Source: UBA5793 sp040255465 (GTDB lineage Bacteria > Planctomycetota > Phycisphaerae > Phycisphaerales > UBA5793). From it: DNA of 64,000 bases. The DNA lies in contig JBDZVA010000001.1 of assembly GCA_040255465.1 (NCBI GenBank), positions 682,001 to 746,000 of the forward strand, written 5' to 3'. The position numbers and the translations under genes are program-made. Shown here one piece after another: positions 26,013 through 34,650 of the stretch. A model generated the notes under the pieces. It was given only the letters and a program-made list of their open reading frames with translations, was not told where the DNA came from and did no database searches. Each line of letters opens with the position of its first letter. Within the stretch, counting starts at the first letter, position 1.

Positions 26013-26983
26013 GCACGCCGGGTTCGTCGTCCGCCAACCCGCCCGATCGCAGCCACGTACGCACGGAACACCGCAACGAGCGCACGATGAACCTGCACGA
26101 GTTGAGCGTCGCGCAGTGCGTGGAAGTGATGCAGCGCGAAGATCGTGTGGTGATTGATGCGATGGAACGGGCGCGGCCGGCGCTGATCGGGTTTGTGCAA
26201 GCGATCGAAGCGGGTTTTGTGCGTGGCGGTCGGTTGATCTATGTGGGCGCGGGCACGTCGGGTCGGCTGGGCGTGCTCGATGCATCGGAAGCGCCGCCGA
26301 CGTTCCAGGTGCCGCCTGATCGAATCATCGGGATCATTGCGGGTGGGGACGCCTCGCTGCGCAAGAGCAGCGAGGGGATGGAAGATGATCGGCACGGCGC
26401 GGAGCCGGCGCTGGCGGCGCTGAAGTTGACGGGTGATGATGCGGTGCTGGGGATCGCGGCGGGTGGTACGACGCCTTATGTGCTGGGGGCGCTCGAGTTT
26501 GTGAAGGGAAGCAAAGGCGCCGTTCGACTCGGCGCTCACGGCCCACAGGCCAGCGGGGGATGCGCGGTTACTGGTTTGCTTACGTGCAGCGGAATGGATA
26601 AGCCGGCGTATGCCGATCATCTGCTCCTGCTCGACACAGGGCCCGAGGTGCTGACGGGGTCGACGCGCATGAAGGCGGGCACGGCGACGAAGCTCGCGCT
26701 CAACACGATCTCGACGACGCTGATGATCCGCAGCGGACGGGTGTATGAGAATCTGATGGTCGATCTGCGCGCGACCAACGACAAGTTGCGCGACCGGGCG
26801 GCACGGATCATTATGACGCTGACGGATCTCGATCGCGCTTCGGCTCTGGCGCTGCTCGACGCCGCGGGCGGGGCGGTGAAGACGGCCATCTTGATGCAGC
26901 GATGCGGGTTGGAGCGCGCGGCGGCGGAGGCGACGCTTGTCAAGTGTGGCGGGCGGCTGGATGCGGCGCTGCGTCGATCGTGA
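26009..26983 (+). CDS. murQ: N-acetylmuramic acid 6-phosphate etherase
   Basis: A 324-residue SIS-domain lyase with TEHRNERTMNLHELS near the N-terminus, the GAGTSGRLGVLDASEAPPTF substrate loop containing the catalytic glutamate, and GPEVLTGSTRMKAGTATK, all diagnostic of MurQ. It cleaves the lactyl ether of MurNAc-6-phosphate to GlcNAc-6-phosphate and D-lactate. It starts in the ATGA overlapping the anmK stop. Together with GH20 and anmK it completes cytoplasmic recovery of peptidoglycan sugars. No nagA or nagB lies in the window. Confidence 0.95.
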   Translation: MSTPGSSSANPPDRSHVRTEHRNERTMNLHELSVAQCVEVMQREDRVVIDAMERARPALIGFVQAIEAGFVRGGRLIYVGAGTSGRLGVLDASEAPPTFQVPPDRIIGIIAGGDASLRKSSEGMEDDRHGAEPALAALKLTGDDAVLGIAAGGTTPYVLGALEFVKGSKGAVRLGAHGPQASGGCAVTGLLTCSGMDKPAYADHLLLLDTGPEVLTGSTRMKAGTATKLALNTISTTLMIRSGRVYENLMVDLRATNDKLRDRAARIIMTLTDLDRASALALLDAAGGAVKTAILMQRCGLERAAAEATLVKCGGRLDAALRRS

Positions 26984-27080
26984 TTTGATTCTCGTTGCTG
27001 TGATCGCGTGGCCTGCGCTCGCGGAGCCTTGCTTAGACCCCGGCACCCGGCCACCCGCTCCACTAGAGCTTTTGGCTTCT

Positions 27081-29336
27081 CTAACTCTTGCCGCGGAAAA
27101 ACCGCGCCAGGCGCCACTTGAGGCGGACCGAGTTGCCGATGACGGAGAAGTCGCTCAGGCCCATGGCCGCGGCGGCGAGCAGCGGGCCCTGCATGCCCAG
27201 CAGGCCCAGGGCTGCTGCGGGAATCGCCAGAGAGTTGTAGATGAAGGACATGAAGAGGTTCTGCTTGATCGTGCGCAGCGACTGGCGGCTGATGTGCATC
27301 AGATCGAGCAGGCGATCGAGACTCTCGCCGGGAATGACGACGTCGGCGGCTTCGATGGCGATGTTGGTGCCCGAGCCGATCGCGACGCCCACGCCGCCTT
27401 GCGAGGCGGCCTCGGCGAGTGCGGCTGCGTCGTTGATGCCGTCGCCGACCATGGCGACGACGCGGCCGCCCTGAGATGCTTCGCGCACGGCCTTTACTTT
27501 GTCTTCGGGTCGCAATTCGGCGCGGATCATGTCGGGCTTCAAGCCGGCCTGTTTGCCGATGCGCTGGGCGACGGCCTGCCGATCACCCGTGAGGAGCATG
27601 GCTTCGATGTGCTCATCGCGCAGGGATGCGATGAGGTCTTTGGCCTGAGGGCGAATGGCGTCGGTGAAATCGATCGCGCCCATGCGTTTTCCATCGGCGA
27701 TGACGATGCTGCGGGTCGTGGCGTCTTCGCCCTCTTCGTCGAGCGCAATGCCCTGTTCGCGCGCGACGCTGGGAGAGACGACCTGGATCTCGCGACTGTC
27801 GACACGGCCAGTCAATCCCTTGCCGCTCGATTCATCGACGTGATCGGCGCGCGGCGGATTGATGTTGCGTTCTTTCGCTGCGTTCATGATCGCCTTGCTG
27901 AGCGGGTGGGTTGAAGCGCTGGCGAGTGCGGCGGCGAGGCGGAGCGGTTCGTCGTCGGCGTGCTGCACGACGGGGTGTCCCTCGGTGAGCGTGCCGGTCT
28001 TGTCGAAGAGAATGAGATTGATGGCGGCGCAGCGTTCGAGCGTGATGGCGCTCTTGACGAGCACGCCGCGCCGGCTGGCGGCGCCGCTGCCGACCATCAC
28101 GGCGGTGGGAGTGGCCAGGCCCAGGGCGCAGGGGCAGGAGATGACGAGCACGGTTGTGGCGTTGACGAGGGCGAGGGTCCAGTTGTTCTCGCCGCCGAAG
28201 AGCGCCCAGCCGATGAAGGTGAGCGCGGCGATGCCGAGCACGGCGGGAACGAAGATGGAGCTGATGTAGTCGGCGAGGCGCTGGATGTTGGCCCTGCTGG
28301 ACTGGGCCTGGCGGACCATCTCGGCGATGCGCGAGACGGTGGTGTCGGTCCCGCTTGTTTCGGCCCTGACGATGAGGCGCCCGGTCTGGTTGAGCGAGCC
28401 GGCGACGACCTTGCCGCCGCTGCTCCGCTGAACGGGCATCGACTCGCCGGTGACGATGGACTCGTCGATGGAGGACTGGCCGTTGATGATGGCGCCGTCG
28501 ACGGCGATGCGCTCGCCGGGCTTGATGAGCATGAGATCGCCGGGCTCGATTTCGGCGGACGCAACGGTCTGGCCGGTGCTGTCGCTCTCGCTGGTCAGGC
28601 GCGTGACTTCATCGGGTTGCAGCGAGAGGAGTTCACGGATGGCTGAGCCGGCGGCGGCGGTGGTGCGGGCTTCGAGCCAGTGGCCGATGGAGATGATGGT
28701 GAGCAGGCCGGCGGACTCGCTGAAGTAGAGCGGCTGCTGCGGATCCATCCCCAGAAGGTGGAGCACGAGCACGACGGCGGAGAAGCCGAATGCGGCGGTA
28801 GCGCCGATGGCGATGAGCGTGTCCATGTTGGTCGTGCGCTTGGTGGCGGCATGCCAGGCGGACTTGTAGAACGCGCTGCCGACGTAGACCTGCACAAACG
28901 TGGAGAGCAGGATGACAACCCATGTGTAGATCGTGAGGTCGCCGTGCACGTGGTCAAAGCCGGTCCATGCAGCAGGCAGGTGCAGAGGGAGCATCGGGAT
29001 GGAGGCGATGACGCCGGCAATGGCGCGCCGTCTCCAGGCGGTGGCGTGGTGGGCGTGGCGGTGCTCCATTTCGCTGCGCTGATCGGCAACGGAGGCGCGT
29101 TTCTCGACGGCCTTCGCTTTGTAGCCGGCGCGATCGACGGCGCTGACGAGGGCGTCGGAGGTGAATCCGGAACCGGTGACGTCGGCGGAAGCGTGGGCGA
29201 GGCTGACGCTGGCGGAGGTGACGCCGGGAACGGTCTTGAGGGCCTTCTCGACGCTGCCCACGCAGCCGGCGCAGTTCATGCCTTCGACGGAGAGGCGGAT
29301 GGAACACTGGTCGGCTGTCGCGGGAGTGGAAGCCAT
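27081..29336 (-). CDS. copA: Copper-translocating P1B-type ATPase
   Basis: A 751-residue heavy-metal ATPase. One N-terminal HMA domain carries the metal-binding GMNCAGC motif (Cys 22 and 25), followed by a His-rich linker (EHRHAHHAT), eight predicted helices, the TGES actuator motif, the CPC metal-binding helix (ISCPCALGLATPTA), DKTGTLTEG phosphorylation site, the SxHP motif and GDGINDAAAL. The CPC with this HMA context indicates Cu(I) export. It is transcribed toward the murQ operon and is monocistronic. Silver transport by the same pump is possible. Confidence 0.92.
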   Translation of the reverse strand: MASTPATADQCSIRLSVEGMNCAGCVGSVEKALKTVPGVTSASVSLAHASADVTGSGFTSDALVSAVDRAGYKAKAVEKRASVADQRSEMEHRHAHHATAWRRRAIAGVIASIPMLPLHLPAAWTGFDHVHGDLTIYTWVVILLSTFVQVYVGSAFYKSAWHAATKRTTNMDTLIAIGATAAFGFSAVVLVLHLLGMDPQQPLYFSESAGLLTIISIGHWLEARTTAAAGSAIRELLSLQPDEVTRLTSESDSTGQTVASAEIEPGDLMLIKPGERIAVDGAIINGQSSIDESIVTGESMPVQRSSGGKVVAGSLNQTGRLIVRAETSGTDTTVSRIAEMVRQAQSSRANIQRLADYISSIFVPAVLGIAALTFIGWALFGGENNWTLALVNATTVLVISCPCALGLATPTAVMVGSGAASRRGVLVKSAITLERCAAINLILFDKTGTLTEGHPVVQHADDEPLRLAAALASASTHPLSKAIMNAAKERNINPPRADHVDESSGKGLTGRVDSREIQVVSPSVAREQGIALDEEGEDATTRSIVIADGKRMGAIDFTDAIRPQAKDLIASLRDEHIEAMLLTGDRQAVAQRIGKQAGLKPDMIRAELRPEDKVKAVREASQGGRVVAMVGDGINDAAALAEAASQGGVGVAIGSGTNIAIEAADVVIPGESLDRLLDLMHISRQSLRTIKQNLFMSFIYNSLAIPAAALGLLGMQGPLLAAAAMGLSDFSVIGNSVRLKWRLARFFRGKS

Positions 29337-29374
29337 GATGGAGTTTAGCGGTTGGGTGCGACCCGCGTTTATCG

Positions 29375-29429
29375 GCGACGCACGCGTCGCCGCTCAACGC
29401 TTGTTCGGGCGGGCGCATGCGTCGCCGCT
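29375..29429. repeat. Dispersed GCGACGC-type palindromes, one and a half copies
   Basis: The 120-base gap between copA and the methyltransferase gene contains GCGACGCACGCGTCGC (29375-29390) followed by CGCTCAACGCTTGTTC and a second half-copy GCGCATGCGTCGCCGCTGAA (29413-29432). It is the same family as at 19.7, 36.7 and 52.4 kb. Confidence 0.65.
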
Positions 29430-29458
29430 GAACTTCTTTGGTCAGTAGGGGGAGTTAC

Positions 29459-30247
29459 TTAGATTGATTTCAGCTTGCGGGCGACCATGGCGACGTAGAA
29501 GAGCGGCTCGCCGTGGATGCTCAGGCGGTGGCAGTAGCGCCGGTAGGCGTGAACTTCGATGAACCGCTTGCGCATGAGCTTGCGAATGAGGCCGGCGAAG
29601 CCGGTGTCATCCTCCATGTCGTCGAGGAAGTCCTGCTTGATGTTGAAGGCGAGCCAGCCGGGCGTATCGATGAGGTTGTAGGCCTCGACGAACGCCTCGG
29701 CGGGGATGTCGCCGTAGCCCAGTGCGGCGACGGTGGTGAGGCAGTTGGGTTCGGCGCGGCGCAGGTGCTGGCGCGTCGGATCATCGAGGTCTGTCATGTC
29801 AGCGATGACGTAGTCGTCGTAGATACCAGGTCGATCGCGGTAAGTGGCTTCGCGGGCCTCGGGAATGATGTCAATGCCGACGATTTTCTGGACGCCGACG
29901 TTGCGCAGTTCCTGCCCCACCATGCCGTTGCCGGCGCCGAGGTCGAGGACGCGCAGGTCTTCGGTGCTGTGCGGATCGTCCATGAGCACATCGTTGAGCA
30001 GTTGCACGACGCGATAGGGCGAGCAGCACTTGAGGCACTGGTAGAAGAGCGCTTCGTACAGGCCGGGAATGTCGTAAATCTGGTGGTAATCGTGGAAGCG
30101 GATGCGATTCCATTCGGTCTCGCCGTCGATTCGGAATTCGCACCACTCCTGGTCCTGGTCGAGGTCATCGGAGTCGATGGGAAAGCGAAGATGGAACTGA
30201 GCGACCTGATCGGTCAAATGCTGCGTCGACGCGGATGTCGGTGACAT
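29459..30247 (-). CDS. Class I SAM-dependent methyltransferase
   Basis: A 262-residue protein with the SAM-binding motif I LRVLDLGAGNGMVGQEL near residue 100, an acidic post-I strand (IVGIDIIPEAR) and a DMTDL motif II. The first 90 residues include FRIDGETEWNRIRFHDY and an LFYQCLKCCSPYRV segment with two adjacent cysteines. The acceptor substrate cannot be inferred. It is transcribed in the same direction as copA but is separated by the repeat-bearing gap, and diverges from the TauE/SafE permease. Confidence 0.72.
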   Translation of the reverse strand: MSPTSASTQHLTDQVAQFHLRFPIDSDDLDQDQEWCEFRIDGETEWNRIRFHDYHQIYDIPGLYEALFYQCLKCCSPYRVVQLLNDVLMDDPHSTEDLRVLDLGAGNGMVGQELRNVGVQKIVGIDIIPEAREATYRDRPGIYDDYVIADMTDLDDPTRQHLRRAEPNCLTTVAALGYGDIPAEAFVEAYNLIDTPGWLAFNIKQDFLDDMEDDTGFAGLIRKLMRKRFIEVHAYRRYCHRLSIHGEPLFYVAMVARKLKSI

Positions 30248-30466
30248 CTTCGGTCTCCTTGCAAGGTGGAACTGGAATGAAATCGTCGGCTACTCGATCG
30301 CGCAGCGCCTCATCGAGCGGTGCGAGCCACGCGCGCAGCACAACGAAGAACCCTACGTGGCCGAGGAGATGAGTCAACGTGTTTCCGGAAAAAACGGCCG
30401 AGATCAGTTGTTCCCGGCGGAGATGGTGGGCCGAATCGCTCTGTGAATTGCGGGATACACTCTGCG

Positions 30467-31279
30467 ATGCTCGGAATTGAGACGGCAGAGGTCTGGCAGC
30501 TTGTTTTGGCAGGTCTCGTGGCAGGATGCCTCGGCGGACTCATGGGCATCGGCGGCTCGATCATCATCATTCCGGTGCTGACGCTGGCGCTGGGGCACGA
30601 TCAGCACCTGTCGCAGGCGGCCGCAATGATCGTCAACGTGTTTGTGGCGCTGCTGGCGCTTTTCAAACACCATCGCGCCCAGGCGGTGCGGTGGGATGTG
30701 ATGCGGCGGATGCTCCCGGCGGGCCTGCTGTTCATGATTGTCGGCGTGCTGGCGGGTGATCAACTCGAAAGCGCGACGCTCAAGCGCATCTTCGGCGTGT
30801 TTCTGCTGATCGTGTTCGTGGTGTATGGATTGCGGCTCTTTCACGATCGCGGCCGCACGGTGGCAAGGGAGCCGAACGTGCGCTGGGTGCCGGTGGGAAT
30901 GGTCGGCGGCCTGATGGGGTTTTTCGGCGGTCTGCTGGGCATTGGCGGGGGGCCGATTGCGGTGCCGCTGCTGCAGCGCATCTGCGATCTGCCGCTGCGC
31001 CAGGCGATCGCCACGAGCAGCGCGGTGATGTGCGTGACTTCGCTCATCGGAGCCGTGCAGAAGAACTGGGGGCTGCAATCGCTGACCGGGGTGAACGGAG
31101 AAGCGCTGAATCTCGACTACCGCCTGAGCATGGCGATCGCGTTCTGCGTGGCGCCGACGGCGATGATCGGGGCGTTCGCGGGGGCGGGCCTCTCGCATGC
31201 GCTGCCCGAGCGCCTGCTGCGCGGGGCGTTCATGGTGCTGCTGATCTGGGTGAGTCTGCAGATGCTCGGGTTGCTGTGA
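30467..31279 (+). CDS. TauE/SafE-type (TSUP) membrane permease
   Basis: A 270-residue protein with eight predicted helices and the duplicated family motif: GGLMGIGGSIIIIPVL in the first half and GFFGGLLGIGGGPIAVPLL in the second. TSUP proteins export sulfite, sulfoacetate or related organosulfur anions, or take up sulfur compounds. The start at ATG 30467 is where the first helix begins; the upstream open frame is rejected because it is Arg/Gly-rich. It is convergent with the molybdoenzyme gene, so a role in sulfur redox is possible but only a guess. Confidence 0.86.
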   Translation: MLGIETAEVWQLVLAGLVAGCLGGLMGIGGSIIIIPVLTLALGHDQHLSQAAAMIVNVFVALLALFKHHRAQAVRWDVMRRMLPAGLLFMIVGVLAGDQLESATLKRIFGVFLLIVFVVYGLRLFHDRGRTVAREPNVRWVPVGMVGGLMGFFGGLLGIGGGPIAVPLLQRICDLPLRQAIATSSAVMCVTSLIGAVQKNWGLQSLTGVNGEALNLDYRLSMAIAFCVAPTAMIGAFAGAGLSHALPERLLRGAFMVLLIWVSLQMLGLL

Positions 31280-31300
31280 ACGCGTGTTGAGTTGCGACTT

Positions 31301-34117
31301 TCAGGTGGCGCGATACGCATCGGCGGCGGGACGCACGGCGCGAGCGAACCAGAGCGGGCGGCGCAGACCGCCGGGGCCGGGGCCCGGGCGCGTTTTGGCG
31401 AGCCACTCGCGATAGACCTCCATCGACTTGTTGGTGTCGACGAAGACGTCGCCGTACTGGTCGTCGGGCGCGGCTCGCGAGATGGTGACGGCCTGGTGCC
31501 AGCAGTGCATGCCGGAGATGGGATCGGGCTGCACGGGAAAGGTGAGGTTCTGGTGCACGCCGCCGTCGGACCACCAGATGCGTTTGGTATCGGGGTCTTT
31601 GCTCGCGTAGGCGTGGATCTTTTCGATTTTGCGGAAGCGGAACTGGCCCGGTGAGACTTCTTCGCGCAGGACTTTGCACGCGGCCATCTTGTCGGTGCTC
31701 TGATCATCAAAGAGGCGCCAGCGGCCGAGATGGTGTGAGCAGGCGATCACGCCGGGGCGCATGCCTTCGGTCACCCAGACTTTGTTGATGAAGTAACCGA
31801 TGCGCGTGGCGACGCGGATGAGATCCGTTGTGCGCACGCCGAGCAGTTGCGCATCTTCAGGATGCATCCAGACGGGGTTGGTGTTGGAGAGTTCGTAGAG
31901 CCACTTGGCGTTGGCGCTGCGGGTGTGGATGAGCGTGGGCAGGCGGAACGTCGGGATGAGGACGTATTGCCCCTTCGAGCGATCCATGTGTTTGCGGTGG
32001 ATGTGGCTGTCGATGTAGCCGGGCAGGTCGTGCTCGGGCCAGTTCCACTGCGGCATGGTGTCGCTGTAGATTTCGAGCTTGCGCGATGGGGTGTTGAAGC
32101 CGATTGCGGCTTCGTTGCCGTTTTTGACGCCAATGGGTTTGCCGTCTTTGACGATGGTGCCGTCGTCGCGCGTCTCGGCGCCGTGCAGCTGGTCGGCCTT
32201 GAGTCTGGCGAGATGGCCGGTGTAGGTGTCGGCTTCGACGAGAAACGCGCCGTGACGCTTCATGTACTCGAGCGGCGTCATGCCGACTTTTTGCGCGGCG
32301 TCAGGCAGGCCGGGCACGGAGTTCTCGAAGATCCACTGGTAGTACTCTTCGATGGTGATCTTCTGGCCGGCGCGGTAGGGAGACTCGAAGTACTTGCGCA
32401 CGCCCAGCGAACCGTCGGGGTCGATGCGCCAGGAGAGTTCGATCCAGAATTCGTCCTCTTCCCACACTTCGCCGGGGTTGGCCTGGTACGTGAATTCGAC
32501 GTTCTGGCCGAGGCGCTCGCGGGCGACGCGCAGCACCGGCTGGCGGAAGCTGATCCACTTGGCGGCGTGGGTTTCCTGGCTCATCAGGTCATGGCGCTCA
32601 GCGCCGTTGCCCATGGGCAGGACGTAGTCGGCATACTGCGCCGTCTCGCTCCACACCGGCGTGAGCGCGGCGTGCAGACCGATCTTGCTCTCATCGCGGA
32701 GCATCTTCTCCCACATCATGCCGTCGGGGTTGGTCCAGACGGGGTTGTAGACACGGGTGAAGTAGGTGTCGACCTTGCCCCGGCCGTCTTCGATGAGGTG
32801 CGGCAGGAGGAAGGAGAGTTCGTGATACGAAAGCGGATACTCGGGCGGGTAGAGCAGTTCGCTCCAGACGTTTTGCGGCGGTGGCTTGAGAAATGGCGGG
32901 GGGACGAACTTGTTATTGCTGTTGAGGTGACTGCCGCCGGGCGTGTTGACCGCGCCCATGAGCACGACGATGAATTGCAGACAGCGCGCGACCTGCCAGC
33001 CGCCGAGGTTGCCCGCCGCGGCGTTGCGCCAGACGTGGGTGGCCAGCGCGGAGCCCGCGGCGCCGATCTCGCGGGCGATGGTGCGGATCTGCTCGGCGGG
33101 GATGCCGCATTCTTTTTCGGCCGCTTCGGGCGTGGCGTAGGCGTAGTGGACTTTGAGGTGCTCGATGAAGCGATCAAACTCGACGGGTCCGTCGGGCGCC
33201 TTGGCGCGAAGGTAGTCCCGCCAGTTCACCCACTGCTCGACGTACGGCCGGTTGAAGAGGTTTTCGTTGAGCAGCACGTGGGCGATGGCCAGCAATAGAA
33301 ACGCCTCAGTGCCGGGCCAGGTTGCGAGCCAGTGGTCGGCCATCGAGGCGGTGTTGGAGAGGCGGACGTCGATGACGCAGATCTTCGCGCCATTGTTCTT
33401 GCCCTCGATGATGCGCTGGGCGTGGGGGTTGAAGTAATGCCCTGTCTCGAGGTGGGCCGAGAGCATGAGGATGAACTTGGCGTTGGCGTGATCGGGCGAT
33501 GGGCGATCGGCGCCGGTCCACAGCGTGTAGCCGACGCGCGCGGCCGAGGAGCAGACGTTGGTGTGCGAGTTGTGGCCGTCCACGCCCCAGGCTTGCAGGA
33601 CGCGGTCCATGTACCCGTCGTGGCCGGGCCGGCCGACGTGGTACATGATTTCATCGCGGCGATCTTCGATGAGCGCCTTGCGGATGCGGTTTGCGAAGGT
33701 GTCGAGGACTTCATCCCACGTCGTGCGTTCGAACTGGCCCGAGCCGCGCGGCCCGACGCGCTTGAGCGGATAGAGGATGCGGCCGGGGTCGTTGACCTGG
33801 TTGATGGTGGCGGGGCCTTTGGCGCAGTTCTTGCCGCGCGAGGCGGGGTGGTGGGGGTTGCCTTCGAGTTTCTTGATGACGAGTTGGGGAAGCGAAGACG
33901 CAAGCGGAGTCTGTTGAGCGCCGCGTTTGTTCGCGTCTTTGGGATCGGTCTTTTCAACGTAGGCGACGAGGCCGCACGCCGCTTCGCAGTTGAAGCAGGT
34001 CGTGGGCACGAGCATGTAGCGCTTCTCAACCTTGCGCGGCCACGCGGCGGGGTCGTACTCCACCCAGTCATCCCACTGATCCATCGGCGGGAAGGACTCG
34101 AGCGGGGTGACGGTCAT
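31301..34117 (-). CDS. Molybdopterin-dependent oxidoreductase, catalytic subunit
   Basis: A 938-residue Mo-bis-MGD enzyme of the DMSO reductase superfamily. The N-terminal 4Fe-4S site is CFNCEAACG with a distant fourth cysteine in GKNCAKGPA. The cofactor-binding core follows (AWGVDGHNSHTNVCSSAARVGY, VIDVRLSNTAS, GAVNTPGGS), and the C-terminal dinucleotide-binding domain ends near residue 900. No twin-arginine signal is visible, so the enzyme probably stays in the cytoplasm. The Fe-S/NrfD subunit gene is upstream on the same strand and mobA lies nearby. The substrate (sulfur, arsenic, nitrogen or formate compound) is not deducible. Start ATG 34117; a GTG 48 bases earlier is possible. Confidence 0.85.
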   Translation of the reverse strand: MTVTPLESFPPMDQWDDWVEYDPAAWPRKVEKRYMLVPTTCFNCEAACGLVAYVEKTDPKDANKRGAQQTPLASSLPQLVIKKLEGNPHHPASRGKNCAKGPATINQVNDPGRILYPLKRVGPRGSGQFERTTWDEVLDTFANRIRKALIEDRRDEIMYHVGRPGHDGYMDRVLQAWGVDGHNSHTNVCSSAARVGYTLWTGADRPSPDHANAKFILMLSAHLETGHYFNPHAQRIIEGKNNGAKICVIDVRLSNTASMADHWLATWPGTEAFLLLAIAHVLLNENLFNRPYVEQWVNWRDYLRAKAPDGPVEFDRFIEHLKVHYAYATPEAAEKECGIPAEQIRTIAREIGAAGSALATHVWRNAAAGNLGGWQVARCLQFIVVLMGAVNTPGGSHLNSNNKFVPPPFLKPPPQNVWSELLYPPEYPLSYHELSFLLPHLIEDGRGKVDTYFTRVYNPVWTNPDGMMWEKMLRDESKIGLHAALTPVWSETAQYADYVLPMGNGAERHDLMSQETHAAKWISFRQPVLRVARERLGQNVEFTYQANPGEVWEEDEFWIELSWRIDPDGSLGVRKYFESPYRAGQKITIEEYYQWIFENSVPGLPDAAQKVGMTPLEYMKRHGAFLVEADTYTGHLARLKADQLHGAETRDDGTIVKDGKPIGVKNGNEAAIGFNTPSRKLEIYSDTMPQWNWPEHDLPGYIDSHIHRKHMDRSKGQYVLIPTFRLPTLIHTRSANAKWLYELSNTNPVWMHPEDAQLLGVRTTDLIRVATRIGYFINKVWVTEGMRPGVIACSHHLGRWRLFDDQSTDKMAACKVLREEVSPGQFRFRKIEKIHAYASKDPDTKRIWWSDGGVHQNLTFPVQPDPISGMHCWHQAVTISRAAPDDQYGDVFVDTNKSMEVYREWLAKTRPGPGPGGLRRPLWFARAVRPAADAYRAT

Positions 34118-34161
34118 GTTTTCGGGATCGTGTGATCGCACGAGGTCAACTCCAAGGCAAT

Positions 34162-34572
34162 TCACCGGGATGCGTGAAGCTTCTCAACTGGCCAATATGG
34201 TGATTCGTCGGGCGACACCATCCGGGCATTCGTCCATCCACAATACTGCGGAAAGGCTGTGCGAAACAGTCGCCGCGAGCGAGTATCGGTGTAAACCTCG
34301 ATGCCAAGCACGGACTTTAGGTGAGAGGCAGCTGTGCGGATGGCAACGCGACTTCGGCCATGATCCACTTTCTGCCATTTTGTACAGATGCGGTGTCTGG
34401 AAGAGCGAACGCTGGCCAAGAGCGAGTCTGGAAATGCGTTAATGTGGAGATGTGCACCGTTGTCAAGTGTGCATTCAAACCACTCGATCACTCCGATTTC
34501 AGGGGGACCGACCTGCCGACACAGCTCTGGACGTGGCCAGCCGAGTGCTCTCGCAAACTCCGATACGAGCAT
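34162..34572 (-). CDS. Hypothetical protein between molybdoenzyme subunits
   Basis: An open frame of 136 residues lies between the Fe-S/NrfD gene and the catalytic subunit, on the same strand. The local DNA is visibly richer in A and T than its neighbours. The translation is not low-complexity (for example IEWFECTLDNGAHLHINAFP) but matches no family I recognise and has only a weak GAG before its ATG. It could be a small acquired gene, or a non-coding spacer that happens to be open. Confidence 0.35.
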   Translation of the reverse strand: MLVSEFARALGWPRPELCRQVGPPEIGVIEWFECTLDNGAHLHINAFPDSLLASVRSSRHRICTKWQKVDHGRSRVAIRTAASHLKSVLGIEVYTDTRSRRLFRTAFPQYCGWTNARMVSPDESPYWPVEKLHASR

Positions 34573-34650
34573 TCTCGTGTGTTTCGTAATCAAGGATTAC
34601 CTTTGGCGCGGCGGTACAAATGCGGCGGCGGAACTTGTACTGTGGTGAAT

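Noticed and set aside
24633..26285. Open frame of 550 codons on the minus strand across anmK and murQ
   Set aside because: It is antisense to two genes with unmistakable family motifs, and its translation is rich in R, H, P and Q as expected from a GC-rich shadow frame.
31847..33298. Open frame of 483 codons on the plus strand within the molybdoenzyme gene
   Set aside because: Antisense to the catalytic subunit with clear Fe-S and cofactor motifs; the translation is a V/G/D/A-rich shadow.
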